64,000 bases of DNA from Gammaproteobacteria bacterium (GCA_009692365.1 SHZJ01000009.1:1-64000); one strand, 5' to 3'; shown: positions 51,671 through 60,525, counted from the first letter of the stretch. The notes: a model not told the origin generated them from the sequence alone. A program made the numbers and translations.

Positions 51671-52540
51671 TTAGAGGGTGTTGAGCGGAATTTTGAGGTA
51701 GCGCGTGCCGTTACTTTCAGCCGGGGGTAGGTCACCCGCCCGCAGATTGATTTGAATCGCGGGAATGAGGAGCACGGGCAGGGCGAGGGTGAGGTCGCGG
51801 GCCTCACGCAACTGGACAAAGGCGTCCTGCGACACGCCGTCGTGCACGTGGATATTGGCCTCGCGCTGGGCCGCCACGGTGGTCAACGCGGTGGCTTCGC
51901 GCGCGCTCGGCGGATAATCGTGACACAGGAAAATTCGGGTCGCCGCCGGCAGGTCGAGGAGCCGACGGATAGAGCGATAAAGGGTGGCCGCATCACCGCC
52001 GGGGAAGTCGCAGCGCGCCGTGCCGATGTCCGGCATGAACAAGGTGTCGCCGACAAACAACGCGTCCTCGATCCAATACGCAACACAGGCCGGGGTGTGG
52101 CCCGGCACCGCTAACACGCGACAGTCCAGCGGGCCAATAGCGAAGTGTTCGTCGTCCTTAAAAAGCCGTTGAAACTGCGCGCCATTGGTCGAAAAATTGG
52201 GGCCTAAATTGAATACTTTCGAGAACGCCGCCTGCACCAAGCTGACGTTCTCACCAATGGCTAGGCTGCCACCTAAACAGGCCCGCAGGTAATGCGCGGC
52301 GGAGAGGTGGTCAGCGTGGACATGGGTCTCGAGCAACCACTCTACGGTCAGCGCCTGCGCGCGCACAAAGGCGATAACGCGATCGGCGGAGGTGGTGGTC
52401 GTGCGCCCTGCTTTAGGGTCGTAATCCAGCACCGGATCGATGATCGCCGCCAGGCCGCCGGGCGCGGCGTAGACCACATGCGTAAAAGTGCCCGTGACCG
52501 GCTCAAGAAAAGACTCGACGATGGGTCGCAAGGGCAGCAC
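51671..52540 (-). CDS. blh: Persulfide dioxygenase-like MBL protein (Blh/ETHE1 type)
   Basis: 289 residues from a GTG at 52540. ETHE1-type motifs: TGTFTHVVYAAPGGLAAIID, the metal site THVHADHLSAAHYL, VPGHTPACVAYWI and VGDTLFMPDIGTARCDFPGG. These enzymes oxidise glutathione persulfide or similar to sulfite with Fe(II). The gene is divergent from a BigR-type ArsR regulator across an 85-bp AT-rich gap holding a perfect inverted repeat. In Xylella and Agrobacterium blh and bigR are paired and handle hydrogen sulfide, so the same role is expected here. Transport genes of the YeeE and SulP families follow bigR. Confidence 0.9.
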   Translation of the reverse strand: MLPLRPIVESFLEPVTGTFTHVVYAAPGGLAAIIDPVLDYDPKAGRTTTTSADRVIAFVRAQALTVEWLLETHVHADHLSAAHYLRACLGGSLAIGENVSLVQAAFSKVFNLGPNFSTNGAQFQRLFKDDEHFAIGPLDCRVLAVPGHTPACVAYWIEDALFVGDTLFMPDIGTARCDFPGGDAATLYRSIRRLLDLPAATRIFLCHDYPPSAREATALTTVAAQREANIHVHDGVSQDAFVQLREARDLTLALPVLLIPAIQINLRAGDLPPAESNGTRYLKIPLNTL

Positions 52541-52557
52541 CCTGATGTATGTTTTGT

Positions 52558-52582
52558 TTTTATAATATATTTAGTTATAAAA
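52558..52582. promoter_or_regulatory. BigR-type operator between blh and bigR
   Basis: Perfect 8-bp arms TTTTATAA (52558-52565) and TTATAAAA (52575-52582) with a 9-nt spacer, in a very AT-rich patch inside a GC-rich genome. It lies 18 bp from the blh start and 43 bp from the bigR start. BigR binds AT-rich imperfect palindromes overlapping its promoters, so this is its probable site and would control both directions. Confidence 0.7.
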
Positions 52583-52625
52583 TGAAAGCCACCCATCTGT
52601 TGGTTGCCTCCCGTAACCCAAGACC

Positions 52626-52937
52626 ATGCCAAAGGCGACTATCGACATCCCCAAAATGCGTCAGGCAGCCACCCAGGCGGTGGCATTCCTGCGGCTATTG
52701 GCCAATGAAGATCGCCTGTTGTTGTTGTGCCAGTTAACGCGCGGAGAACGCTGTGTTGGCGAGTTGGAACAACTACTTGGAATTCGCCAGCCCACCCTCT
52801 CCCAACAACTGGGCGTGCTGCGCACCGATGGTCTGGTGAGCACGCGGCGCGAGGGTAAAAATATTTATTACCGGCTCGCAGACGCTAAGGTGCAAAGCAC
52901 GCTGGCGCAGCTGTACGAACTTTTCTGTGCGCGCTAA
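52626..52937 (+). CDS. bigR: ArsR-family persulfide sensor, BigR/SqrR type
   Basis: 103 residues. Winged helix: AVAFLRLLANEDRLLLLCQL, CVGELEQLLGIRQPTLSQQL, GVLRTDGLVSTRREGKNIYY. Cysteines C35, C43 and C101 include a pair, C43 in ERCVGELE and C101 near the end, in positions like the two that form a disulfide or polysulfide link in BigR and SqrR. Persulfides would then release the repressor from DNA. It is divergent from blh and 15 bp ahead of yeeE-like genes with AACGGAGG between, so one transcript is likely. Confidence 0.88.
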   Translation: MPKATIDIPKMRQAATQAVAFLRLLANEDRLLLLCQLTRGERCVGELEQLLGIRQPTLSQQLGVLRTDGLVSTRREGKNIYYRLADAKVQSTLAQLYELFCAR

Positions 52938-52952
52938 ACGGAGGATTTTGGG

Positions 52953-53384
52953 ATGACGATAGACTGGCAACATTTCACCCCGTGGACGTCCTTAGCAGGT
53001 GGCGTACTGCTGGGTTTGTCCGCCGCAGTCTTTGTGCTGCTCAACGGACGGATAGCCGGCATCAGCGGCGTCCTCGGTGGGTTACTGCAGCCACGCCGTG
53101 GGGACGTGGACTGGCGCGTGGCTTTCGTGGCCGGCATGCTGCTCGCACCGCTGGCGTATGGGCTGTTCGCCACCCTGCCGGTCGCGCGCATGAGCACTGA
53201 GGCGACGCTGCTGGTGGGTGCTGGACTGCTGGTGGGTTTCGGCACGCGTCTGGGCGCTGGCTGCACCAGCGGGCATGGGGTGTGCGGCATCTCGCGGCTC
53301 GCGCCACGATCCCTCGTCGCCACCCTCACTTTTATGGTGAGCGGCTTTCTCACTGTGTATCTGGTGCGCCACGTTTTTGCCTAG
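52953..53384 (+). CDS. YeeE/YedE family transporter, N-terminal-like half
   Basis: 143 residues with about four membrane helices ([19 protein letters not shown] and [19 protein letters not shown] among them). The signature [20 protein letters not shown] holds the conserved Cys pair through which YeeE/YedE proteins pass sulfur compounds such as thiosulfate. Half the size of E. coli YeeE; the partner half is the next gene. CGGAGG lies 9 nt before the ATG. Expected in the inner membrane, moving thiosulfate or a similar reduced sulfur species. Confidence 0.9.
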   Translation: MTIDWQHFTPWTSLAGGVLLGLSAAVFVLLNGRIAGISGVLGGLLQPRRGDVDWRVAFVAGMLLAPLAYGLFATLPVARMSTEATLLVGAGLLVGFGTRLGAGCTSGHGVCGISRLAPRSLVATLTFMVSGFLTVYLVRHVFA

Positions 53385-53394
53385 GAGACCCGTC

Positions 53395-53847
53395 ATGCTG
53401 ACACTCAGTGCTTTTTTTTGCGGTCTGCTGTTCGGCTTGGGACTCATCCTAGGCGGCATGACTAACCCGGCCAAAGTGCAGGCCTTCCTAGACCTCGGGG
53501 GCGCGTGGGATCCCTCGCTAGCGCTGGTGATGGGCGGCGCCATTTTGGTGGCTAGCGGGGCCTTTGCGGTGGCCAAAAATCGTCCCCGCTCGCTGCTAGG
53601 CGCCCCCATGCAATTGCCGAGCGCGCGCGATTTGGAGCCCCGGCTGATCGGGGGCAGTGTCTTGTTTGGCGCCGGTTGGGGACTGGCCGGCTTCTGCCCA
53701 GGGCCGGCGATCGTGACGCTGGGAACCGGCGCACCGGCCGCAGGATTATTCGTGTGCGCCATGCTGGTGGGCATGTTGGCCTTCGAAGGCTTGGACCAAT
53801 TTCTAAAACGCGCGCGGACCCCGCGCCCTGCTGCTGGAGTACGCTGA
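53395..53847 (+). CDS. YeeE/YedE family transporter, C-terminal-like half
   Basis: 150 residues from ATG 53395 with AGGAG 7 nt upstream. About four helices: AFFCGLLFGLGLILGGMTNP, PSLALVMGGAILVASGAF, GSVLFGAGWGLAGFCPGPAI and GLFVCAMLVGMLAFEGLDQF. GFCPGPA is the Cys motif of the second half of YeeE proteins and pairs with [10 protein letters not shown] in the previous gene. The pair should form one pore. It overlaps the DUF442 gene by one base (TGATG), so a sulfurtransferase is made next to the channel. Confidence 0.9.
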   Translation: MLTLSAFFCGLLFGLGLILGGMTNPAKVQAFLDLGGAWDPSLALVMGGAILVASGAFAVAKNRPRSLLGAPMQLPSARDLEPRLIGGSVLFGAGWGLAGFCPGPAIVTLGTGAPAAGLFVCAMLVGMLAFEGLDQFLKRARTPRPAAGVR

Positions 53848-54194
53848 TGTCGTTTAAATTTGAATCCGTGACGCCCGATTTTGCCGTCGCCGCCCAACTG
53901 CTGCCCGCACAATTGGCGAGCGTGGCGGCCGCCGGTTTTCGCAGCGTGGTGAACAACCGCCCCGATGGTGAAGGCGGTGCGGAACAACCGCTCAATGCAA
54001 CCATGGCGAACGCGGCGCGGGACGCGGGCTTGCAGTACGCCTATCTGCCGGTCATCCCGAACGATTTCAAGCCGCACGAAGTGACGCAGATGGCGGCGCT
54101 GTTGGCGGCGCTGCCCAAGCCGGTCTTGGGATTTTGTCGTTCGGGCGCGCGCTCCGCCAATTTGTATCGCGCCGCCACCGAGGCGCCGGGCTGA
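53847..54194 (+). CDS. DUF442 (TIGR01244-type) sulfurtransferase/phosphatase-like protein
   Basis: 115 residues. ATG overlaps the upstream stop. PAQLASVAAAGFRSVVNNRP opens the domain, followed by YLPVIPNDFKPHEVTQMAAL and the active loop VLGFCRSGARSANLYRAA. The CRSGARS loop has the form of a Cys-x5-Arg pocket as in tyrosine phosphatases and this family is found fused to or beside Blh enzymes in sulfide-handling operons. Acts in the cytoplasm, probably on sulfane sulfur from the YeeE pair or for Blh. Ends 10 bp before the SulP gene. Confidence 0.88.
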   Translation: MSFKFESVTPDFAVAAQLLPAQLASVAAAGFRSVVNNRPDGEGGAEQPLNATMANAARDAGLQYAYLPVIPNDFKPHEVTQMAALLAALPKPVLGFCRSGARSANLYRAATEAPG

Positions 54195-54204
54195 GCGCCG
54201 ACCG

Positions 54205-56001
54205 ATGACGCCCACCACGGGCCGCTGGCGGGCCTTGCGCCCCGGGTGGCTGGACGGCTACAACCGCAGCAGCGTGCAAGGCGATGTCGTCGCGGGGCTG
54301 GTGGTCGTGATGATGCTGGTGCCACAAAGTCTGGCCTATGCCGTGCTGGCTGGACTGCCCGCCCAAACTGGCCTGTATGCCAGCATGTTACCGCTGGCGG
54401 CCTACGCCATTTTTGGCTCCTCGCGTACCCTAGCCATCGGGCCGGTGCCGATTATCTCCCTCATGAGCGCATCGGCACTCACCCCCTTGGCGCTGCCGGG
54501 CTCTCCGGCCTACGCGGGGCTGGCGTTGCAGCTAGCACTATTGGTGGGTGGTCTATTGCTGCTCAGCGGCGTGTGGCGGCTGGGGTTCCTCGCCCACCTG
54601 CTCAGCGCGCCGGTCGTTAATGGCTTTATGAGCGGTTCGGTGGTGCTCATCATTCTGGGGCAGATGTTGCCCTTACTCGGCGTGCCGGGGCATGGACACA
54701 CGACGCTGGCGTTAGGATCCGCGCTGCTGGAAGGTCTGCGCCATCTCCATCTGGCCACCGCCGCACTCGGCCTCACGGCGGCACTGGTGCTGGCGGGCGC
54801 GCCCATCGCGCTGGGGCGCCTGTTCGCCGGGCTGGGTCTGCGCCCTGCGGCTGCCGATGTCGTGACGAAGCTCGCCCCGATAGTCGTGATGCTGGGCGCC
54901 ATTGGTCTCACGATCCGCTTTAATTTGGACACGATTTATCGCGTGGCCGTCGTCGGCACGATCCCAACCGCGCTGCCGGCCTTGGGCGTACCCTCGCTAG
55001 AGGTCGCCACACTGAAAGCCTTGCTGCTACCGGCCAGCGCGCTGGCGCTGATGAGTTTTATTCAAAGTGTGTCGATGGCGCAGCAACTCGCGCAGCGCGA
55101 GGGCGAGCGCATCGCGCCCAATCGTGAGCTGCTGGGCTTGGGTGCGGCTAATCTGGCGGCGGCGTGTGCCGGTGGCCTGCCCGTTGCGGGTGGTTTTTCT
55201 CGCTCGATAGTCAATCACGCAGCCGGCGCGCGTTCGCCGCTCGCGGGGGTAGTCGCGGCGGTTGCGATGCTGGCCCTACTCGCGCCGACGGGCGACCTAT
55301 TTGCGCGCTTGCCGGCCTGCGTGCTCGCCGCGAGCATCATCATTCCCATGTTTGCGCTCATTGAACCGGCGGCACTGCGCCGCGCGTGGGCTTATTCGAA
55401 AGCCGATGGCGCGGCGCAAATAGCGACCACCATTGGGGTGCTATTGCTGGGGGTGGAAGTTGGCATAGGGCTTGGTGTTGCGCTGTCCTTGCTGGCACTC
55501 TTGTGGCAAGCCAGTCGGCCGCATAGCGCGATTCTTGGCCAAGTCCGCGGCACGCAACAATATCGCAACCAGCAACGGGCGGCGGTCGATACTCAGCCCG
55601 ATATTCTGGCCCTGCGCATTGATGAAAACCTGTTCTTCGGCAACATCGCGGCCGTGGAAGACTTGCTGCAGCGGGCGCTAGATGCCCAACCCTTGGTGCG
55701 GCGGGTGATCCTCGTGATGTCTTCCGTCAATCACATTGACGCCACCGCCGTGGAAAGTTTGCGTGCCATCAACCAACGCCTCGCCGCGGACAGCCGCAGT
55801 TTTTGTCTCACCGAGGTGAAAGGCCCGGTCCTTGATCGACTCGCACGTTCAAGCCTCCTCAGTGAACTCACCGGTCAAGTGTTTCGCTTCACTCACGAGG
55901 CCTTTACGCCGCTGCGCACCCCGGGCGATGAAGTGGGAACCGGCGCCGCCCACCCGCCGCCCGCAGCAAACCCAACGGCTGATCCGGCGGACCCGTCATG
56001 A
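54205..56001 (+). CDS. SulP-family anion transporter with STAS domain
   Basis: 598 residues. About 12-14 membrane segments. The Sulfate_transp domain begins LVVVMMLVPQSLAYAVLAGL and PAQTGLYASMLPLAAYAIFG. The repeat region shows NLAAACAGGLPVAGGFSRS, the SulP consensus. A cytoplasmic STAS domain (about 450-560) includes LALRIDENLFFGNIAAVEDL and MSSVNHIDATAVESLRAIN. SulP carriers move sulfate, bicarbonate or other anions. Placed after persulfide and thiosulfate genes, it may export or import sulfate or sulfite. Its stop overlaps the next gene's ATG. Confidence 0.92.
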   Translation: MTPTTGRWRALRPGWLDGYNRSSVQGDVVAGLVVVMMLVPQSLAYAVLAGLPAQTGLYASMLPLAAYAIFGSSRTLAIGPVPIISLMSASALTPLALPGSPAYAGLALQLALLVGGLLLLSGVWRLGFLAHLLSAPVVNGFMSGSVVLIILGQMLPLLGVPGHGHTTLALGSALLEGLRHLHLATAALGLTAALVLAGAPIALGRLFAGLGLRPAAADVVTKLAPIVVMLGAIGLTIRFNLDTIYRVAVVGTIPTALPALGVPSLEVATLKALLLPASALALMSFIQSVSMAQQLAQREGERIAPNRELLGLGAANLAAACAGGLPVAGGFSRSIVNHAAGARSPLAGVVAAVAMLALLAPTGDLFARLPACVLAASIIIPMFALIEPAALRRAWAYSKADGAAQIATTIGVLLLGVEVGIGLGVALSLLALLWQASRPHSAILGQVRGTQQYRNQQRAAVDTQPDILALRIDENLFFGNIAAVEDLLQRALDAQPLVRRVILVMSSVNHIDATAVESLRAINQRLAADSRSFCLTEVKGPVLDRLARSSLLSELTGQVFRFTHEAFTPLRTPGDEVGTGAAHPPPAANPTADPADPS

Positions 56002-56801
56002 GCGCGCGGCCGCTGGCGCTGGTTACCGGTGCTTCGGCGGGACTCGGGGTGGAATTCGCGCGCCAACTCGCAGCGCAAGGGCACGACTTGGTGCTCACCG
56101 CTCGCCGCGCCGAACGGCTAGCGGCGCTCGCGGCCGAACTGCAGCGAGCGCACGGCGTGGTGTGCCACGTGATGAGCGCGGATCTGGCCCGCCCGAGCGC
56201 TGCAGCCGAGCTCTTGGATGCCATCGGCGCGGCGGCGCTTAGCATCGAGGTGCTCATCAATAACGCGGGTTACGGCGTGCCCGGTAGCTACCTCGGCCAA
56301 GCCTGGGAAGTCCACGCCGACTTCCAGCGCGTGATGGTCGACGCCGTGGCATTGCTGTCTTATCGCTGCGCAGCTGGCATGCGCGCGCGCGGCCACGGCA
56401 CCATTATCAACGTCAGCTCGCTGGCGGGCCTGATGCCCAGCACCGCTGGACACACGCTCTACGGCCCCGCAAAGGTCTGGCTGATTAAATTCTCCGAATC
56501 ACTGGCCGCCGAATTGGCACCCTCTGGCGTGCGCGTCTTAGCGCTGTGTCCGGGTTTTACGTTGACCGAATTCCATGACGCCAACGGCATGCGTGAGCAC
56601 GTGGCACGCCTGCCGAGCTGGCTGTGGATGGACGCCGCTAGCGTGGTGCGCGTGGGACTCGCCGCCGCAGCGCGAGGGCGAGTGGTGTGCATTCCCGGAC
56701 GGGTCAACCGAGCCCTGGCGCTCGCGGCCAAAATTCTCCCGAGTAGTTTTCTGCGGCGCCTCGTGGCGAGTCGCGCCGCGGATTTTCGCAAAATCGACTA
56801 G
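55998..56801 (+). CDS. Short-chain dehydrogenase/reductase
   Basis: 267 residues, ATGA overlap with the SulP gene. Classical SDR: cofactor motif TGASAGLGVEFARQLA, NNAGYGV, catalytic Ser in INVSSLAGLMPSTAGHTLYG and Tyr-x3-Lys as LYGPAKVW, followed by LCPGFTLTEFHD. An Arg after the first glycine-rich strand (LTARRAERL) suggests NADP(H). Similar sequences act on diverse alcohols and ketones, including lipid precursors. A link to sulfur metabolism is not obvious, although the overlap shows cotranslation. Confidence 0.9.
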   Translation: MSARPLALVTGASAGLGVEFARQLAAQGHDLVLTARRAERLAALAAELQRAHGVVCHVMSADLARPSAAAELLDAIGAAALSIEVLINNAGYGVPGSYLGQAWEVHADFQRVMVDAVALLSYRCAAGMRARGHGTIINVSSLAGLMPSTAGHTLYGPAKVWLIKFSESLAAELAPSGVRVLALCPGFTLTEFHDANGMREHVARLPSWLWMDAASVVRVGLAAAARGRVVCIPGRVNRALALAAKILPSSFLRRLVASRAADFRKID

Positions 56802-57228
56802 CAAGCCGGCCGCCCGTACCGGTGGCCTTGCGCGGCGGCGGCTAAGCCCATCCCAGTCTGCGCGTTGGCCCAGCCCATTTTTAGCCCCGACCCCGCGCCC
56901 GCGGCGCCGCTGGATGGCGTCAGGGGATATCCCCGCAGGCGTTGGCGGAGAGATTTCACCGAACTTGGCGGGGGAAACGCTGAAAGGACCACTTCTAGCC
57001 GCGCGAAGTGCTTACAAAGCTGCAGGTCCGGACTATATTAGGCCGAGCGTAAAGACCTGCCCGCCGGCACCTAGGTCGCATGGAATCGCCGCCAAGCAGC
57101 CTAGGCAATAGCTGTTTTAGCGGCGCTAGACCTGACATGACGCAGGCAGGCCTCGTAAGGGTCCCCTGCTGCGAGGTCGACTGCTGCGCTCAAGATGGAT
57201 ATTTAACTAACCCTGACAGGAGCCCACG
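56802..57228. other. Gene-free region upstream of the HU-family gene
   Basis: 427 bp in which I find no gene. An imperfect inverted repeat at 56803-56832 (GCAAGCCGGCC pairing with GGTGGCCTTGC) could end the SDR transcript. The part just ahead of 57229 contains AT-richer DNA (GGATATTTAACTAA) and AGGAG 6 nt before the HU-family ATG, so the promoter of that gene should lie here. Confidence 0.45.
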
Positions 57229-57597
57229 ATGAGTCGAGCCAAGCCCCCAATTCACAAAAAAGAATCCAAGAGCCAAATCCTAGCCGCGCTCGTCGACGCC
57301 ACCGGGATGAAAAAGAAAGACATCCAGATGCTGCTGGTCGCCGTGCACGAACACGCCCTGCGCCACCTCGGCAAAAATGGTTCCGGCGAGATGAGCATCC
57401 CGGAGCTCGGCATCAAGCTGCGCCGCGTGACCAAAGCCGCCACTAAAGCCGCCACAGTGCCTAATCCCTTCAAGCCCGGTGAGATGGTCAAGCGTCCGGC
57501 GCGACCCGCCAGTTTGGCGGTACGGGTTGCCCCACTCAAAGTGTTGAAAGATGCGGTGGCCGGCAGGAAGCCGGTGAAAAACGCCCCCGCCGCCTAG
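57229..57597 (+). CDS. HU/IHF-family DNA-binding protein
   Basis: 122 residues, start ATG with AGGAG 6 nt upstream. HU-type features: SKSQILAALVDATGMKKKDI (alpha helices), IPELGIKLRRVTKAATK (beta arm start, usually GxFxxxxR) and NPFKPGEMVKRPARPA with the arm-like NP...G pattern. The tail VRVAPLKVLKDAVAGRKPVK matches the HU C-terminal helix plus a Lys-rich extension. The replacement of the usual GFGTF by LGIKLRR makes it an atypical member. It should bind and bend DNA. Followed by a strong hairpin terminator, so it is monocistronic. Confidence 0.88.
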   Translation: MSRAKPPIHKKESKSQILAALVDATGMKKKDIQMLLVAVHEHALRHLGKNGSGEMSIPELGIKLRRVTKAATKAATVPNPFKPGEMVKRPARPASLAVRVAPLKVLKDAVAGRKPVKNAPAA

Positions 57598-57622
57598 GCC
57601 CAGAAACACCCTCACGGCTAAG

Positions 57623-57660
57623 CCCGGGCTGTCTGCGCGCGCAAACAGCCCGGGTTCTTT
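57623..57660 (+). terminator. Intrinsic terminator after the HU-family gene
   Basis: Perfect 10-bp stem CCCGGGCTGT (57623-57632) and ACAGCCCGGG (57645-57654), 12-nt GC-rich loop, followed by TTCTTT. It lies 25 bp after the stop codon. Confidence 0.85.
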
Positions 57661-57865
57661 GCGCCGACCACTACAGCAAGCTTGACGCGGCAGCGCCGCG
57701 TCCGTCGGTGGCGGCCCGAGCACTGCAGGTGGCGGCAACGCGGCTCCTTTTAAACGTTTGGTGGGCTGACCGTTTGTTTATCAGACGGCGGGTTTGAGGG
57801 GTCTGGGCGGCGCGCACTGCCAGACCCGCCCGACTACCCTGTCGCCGGCGAGGCGCCGGGCGTGG

Positions 57866-58381
57866 TCACATGTTGATGTGTTCGACGCTGTCCAGCCCGT
57901 CGAGTCGGTCCAACAGCGCGCGGTAGCGGGGGTCTAGCGTGTTCACCGCGAAGGTCTGCGAGAGGTCTATGAGACTTGCAGCGGCGGGCTCGGGCGCGTT
58001 AAGCAGCGCCAAATGCACGGCACGCAACTCGCCCAAAAATCGCTCGGACGCCGCGTCGGCCATGCCCGCAACGGCGATCCCCACGCGCACCTCACCCACC
58101 AAACGCAACAAACCCTGGGACACCAGCGAGCGCTGATCGGCGTCCCCTAGGGGCAGGACGCTCAGCAAGAGCCGTCTGGTGACATCGACCACACTGGCCC
58201 ATGGCGCGCTGTCCACGCCGTGCTGGTGGTGTAGATACACCAAGTAACGCCGCCATTCGCTCAGCAGAAATTCGATCAGAAATGCTGGCGGCAGCGGGCC
58301 ATCGGCGTCGGCGATCGCCTGCCGAATGGCGCTGCCCGCCGCGCGAACATCGTCGATAGTGATCATTGCGCTACTCGTCAT
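57866..58381 (-). CDS. DUF1631-like hypothetical protein
   Basis: 171 residues from ATG 58381; a second ATG at 58366 is equally possible. Helical, no signal peptide. LPPAFLIEFLLSEWRRYLVY, then HHQHGVDSAPWASVVDVTRR and LLLSVLP resemble a segment of the much larger DUF1631 proteins (VDxFLxxxWRxVL...G..S..W...), so it may be a short stand-alone member. Ends with a helical repeat LDPRYRALLDRLDGLDSVEH. Function unknown. It is 76 bp upstream of the first GH57 stop on the same strand, so not clearly linked. Confidence 0.65.
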   Translation of the reverse strand: MTSSAMITIDDVRAAGSAIRQAIADADGPLPPAFLIEFLLSEWRRYLVYLHHQHGVDSAPWASVVDVTRRLLLSVLPLGDADQRSLVSQGLLRLVGEVRVGIAVAGMADAASERFLGELRAVHLALLNAPEPAAASLIDLSQTFAVNTLDPRYRALLDRLDGLDSVEHINM

Positions 58382-58457
58382 GGGTGCATAGCATGGTGCT
58401 CAAATATTTAATTGGAACACCACTGCCGATATTCTGCCAGCAGCGCTGACGCAGGCT

Positions 58458-60485
58458 TCAAAGCCATGACGCGCAGGGCTCTAAACTGAGCTCGACTACG
58501 AGCCGCGGCCGCGTCCAGAGCAATCGCAGACACGTCGCCTGCATAATTTTTTCGAGTCCAGTTTCAGACTGGGAAACCGTGTAATGAGGCTGACCCTCCC
58601 AGCGCACGGGGTCAGAACAGCGCATGCGCACACGTCCCAGCAGTTCTGCGTCTTCTAGCAAAAGTTCGCGCAGGTCAGACAGCTCAATCACCTGACCGAA
58701 GCCGCCCGGGAAAGAGCCGTCCGCCAGTGCGTAGCGGCCACCAAAGCCCTCACAGCTGGGCAGCGCCAGGTTCAGCTCGCTGCTCAAACTCGCGCCGGCC
58801 GGCAGACGGGCGGCGTATTCCAGCGAGATAGTTGCCGCGTCCACGCGCCAAATTTTGCGAATGGCCTGCGGGTCGCCCGCGACGGCGTGCCAGAAGGTCA
58901 CGCTGCTGGCTGTGCAGGCCCCTAAGGAGTAGGCGTCCAGCGCCATACGCGCCCCATCCAGCAGGCAGAGGGTGTCGCTAAATAGCACCCGGCCGTGCGC
59001 GTCTAGCGCCAGATCTTCGGCCATCAGGGGCGTTTTGAAAACCAGGCGATCGTGGGCCGAGGCAATCCCGGTAGGCGCCGGCGGCGCGTCCTCGGCGACC
59101 ATCGGTGGCAATTGATGGTAGTGCTCGGCGTGGCGGCGCAGGGTATCGCCAAAATTGTGCAGCAGCGAATAGCTGGTGAGTTCGTGCGCGGCCCCTAGCC
59201 CATCGTCCCGCAGCACCACTTGGCAGTGGGGCGTGGCCAGAAAAAACTCCCGGGCACCATCACAGTCGAGGTCTTCCGGCGAGACGGCGCGCCGGGGTTG
59301 CCCGTCGTCCAAAGCGGCTTCCAAGGCAATGAGATTGCGCCACACCGCGCGGCGCAAATGCGGCAGATACAGCCCCCCGAAAAGCCCGTGCCAATACGCA
59401 TCGTTGGCCTGCGCGCGGTACAACATTGCGCGCAGCGCGAGGTCGTTGGCCTGCGCCGATGGGGCCGCCGCCAAACGAGCAGAAAGTCCCAACATGCGCT
59501 TATGCAGCCAATTTGATTCGGGGTAGCGCGAGAGGAAATTGCGCCAGATCCCGCCCCGGACAAACGGCCGCACGCACTCAAAATCCGGCTGGCTCTTGAG
59601 CGTGGCAAGCAACTGAGCGTAACGGGTCGCGGACGCCGCCGGCAGTGTCCACTGGTTCATTTCGCGGTACGAGGTGGTGGGTAGGTACACGAGACCGCGG
59701 GTCGGCGTGCGCGCGTGAAAATCGGCATAGGTCGTGGTTTGAATCAGCGGCGAGGCCAGCACACCTTCGATGAACTGCTCCAGCCAACCGCGGGCATAAA
59801 CCCACTCGTAGGTCTCCGGCCAAATGCCAAATTTCTCGATGTCGTCGAAATAAATCGCCGCGCGTGCCCCCCCGGTGGCCTGCTCCTCTAGGTAGCGCAC
59901 CGCCTCGTTCGCCGGGGCGAACGGTAGCCGATAGCGCAGCGCTTCGGAGATGGGGAAAACGTCCACCTTCTGGCCATCTTCTTCGGTGGTGTAGAACCCA
60001 TCCAGCTGCACGAGCGGGTGGCCAGTGCACAGAAAATGATAATCATCGACCGTGACATAGCGGATGCCGCTCGCCGCCAAGTCGGGTACCACGGTTGCTT
60101 CCCAGACCCGTTCGGTCAACCACGCACCGCGCGGGCGGGCGCCAAAACGCTGCGTCAGTTTATCGGACAGCGCCGCGAGCTGCCCGCGCCGGTCACGCGC
60201 CGGGATCGCCGCGAGCACCGGCTCGCAGTCGCCGGCGCCAAACATCTCAACCTGACCACGCGCCACCATCGCGGCCAGCAAAGCCATGTCCGCGGGGTAG
60301 CGGGTGGCGAGTTCATCGAGCAACCAACCGGAGAAATGGGCGGCAAAATGAAACGCCGGATAACGGTACAGGGTGGTGAGGAACGGCCGGTAGCAGCGCT
60401 CGTGGGCATCGCTGATGACGCTGGCGAAATTACCCACGGGTTGGTGGGCATGCACCCCCAGCAGGAGCGAGATTGTAGGCGGCAT
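58458..60485 (-). CDS. GH57 4-alpha-glucanotransferase-like enzyme (with DUF1925/DUF1926-type C-terminus)
   Basis: 675 residues from ATG 60485, which has GGAG 9 nt upstream; the earlier TTG is not needed. GH57 motifs: ISLLLGVHAHQPVGNF near the start, the catalytic Glu region GAWLTERVWEATVVPDLAAS, and the Asp region IYFDDIEKFGIWPETYEWVY, as in Thermococcus 4-alpha-glucanotransferase. The C-terminal half carries beta-domains (HRLVFKTPLMAEDLALD-like segments, LPSCEGFGGRYALADGSF). It should rearrange alpha-1,4-glucans in the cytoplasm. It lies 40 bp after a second GH57 gene, and both are divergent from glgB. Confidence 0.9.
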   Translation of the reverse strand: MPPTISLLLGVHAHQPVGNFASVISDAHERCYRPFLTTLYRYPAFHFAAHFSGWLLDELATRYPADMALLAAMVARGQVEMFGAGDCEPVLAAIPARDRRGQLAALSDKLTQRFGARPRGAWLTERVWEATVVPDLAASGIRYVTVDDYHFLCTGHPLVQLDGFYTTEEDGQKVDVFPISEALRYRLPFAPANEAVRYLEEQATGGARAAIYFDDIEKFGIWPETYEWVYARGWLEQFIEGVLASPLIQTTTYADFHARTPTRGLVYLPTTSYREMNQWTLPAASATRYAQLLATLKSQPDFECVRPFVRGGIWRNFLSRYPESNWLHKRMLGLSARLAAAPSAQANDLALRAMLYRAQANDAYWHGLFGGLYLPHLRRAVWRNLIALEAALDDGQPRRAVSPEDLDCDGAREFFLATPHCQVVLRDDGLGAAHELTSYSLLHNFGDTLRRHAEHYHQLPPMVAEDAPPAPTGIASAHDRLVFKTPLMAEDLALDAHGRVLFSDTLCLLDGARMALDAYSLGACTASSVTFWHAVAGDPQAIRKIWRVDAATISLEYAARLPAGASLSSELNLALPSCEGFGGRYALADGSFPGGFGQVIELSDLRELLLEDAELLGRVRMRCSDPVRWEGQPHYTVSQSETGLEKIMQATCLRLLWTRPRLVVELSLEPCASWL

Positions 60486-60525
60486 GGGGCGGGTCTCCGT
60501 CAACTGGTGGCGAGTAGGCGCCTAA

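Noticed and set aside
53082-54218. 378-codon minus-strand frame opposite the YeeE/DUF442 genes
   Set aside because: Opposite strand carries three coupled genes with ribosome binding sites and conserved motifs; this frame shows none.
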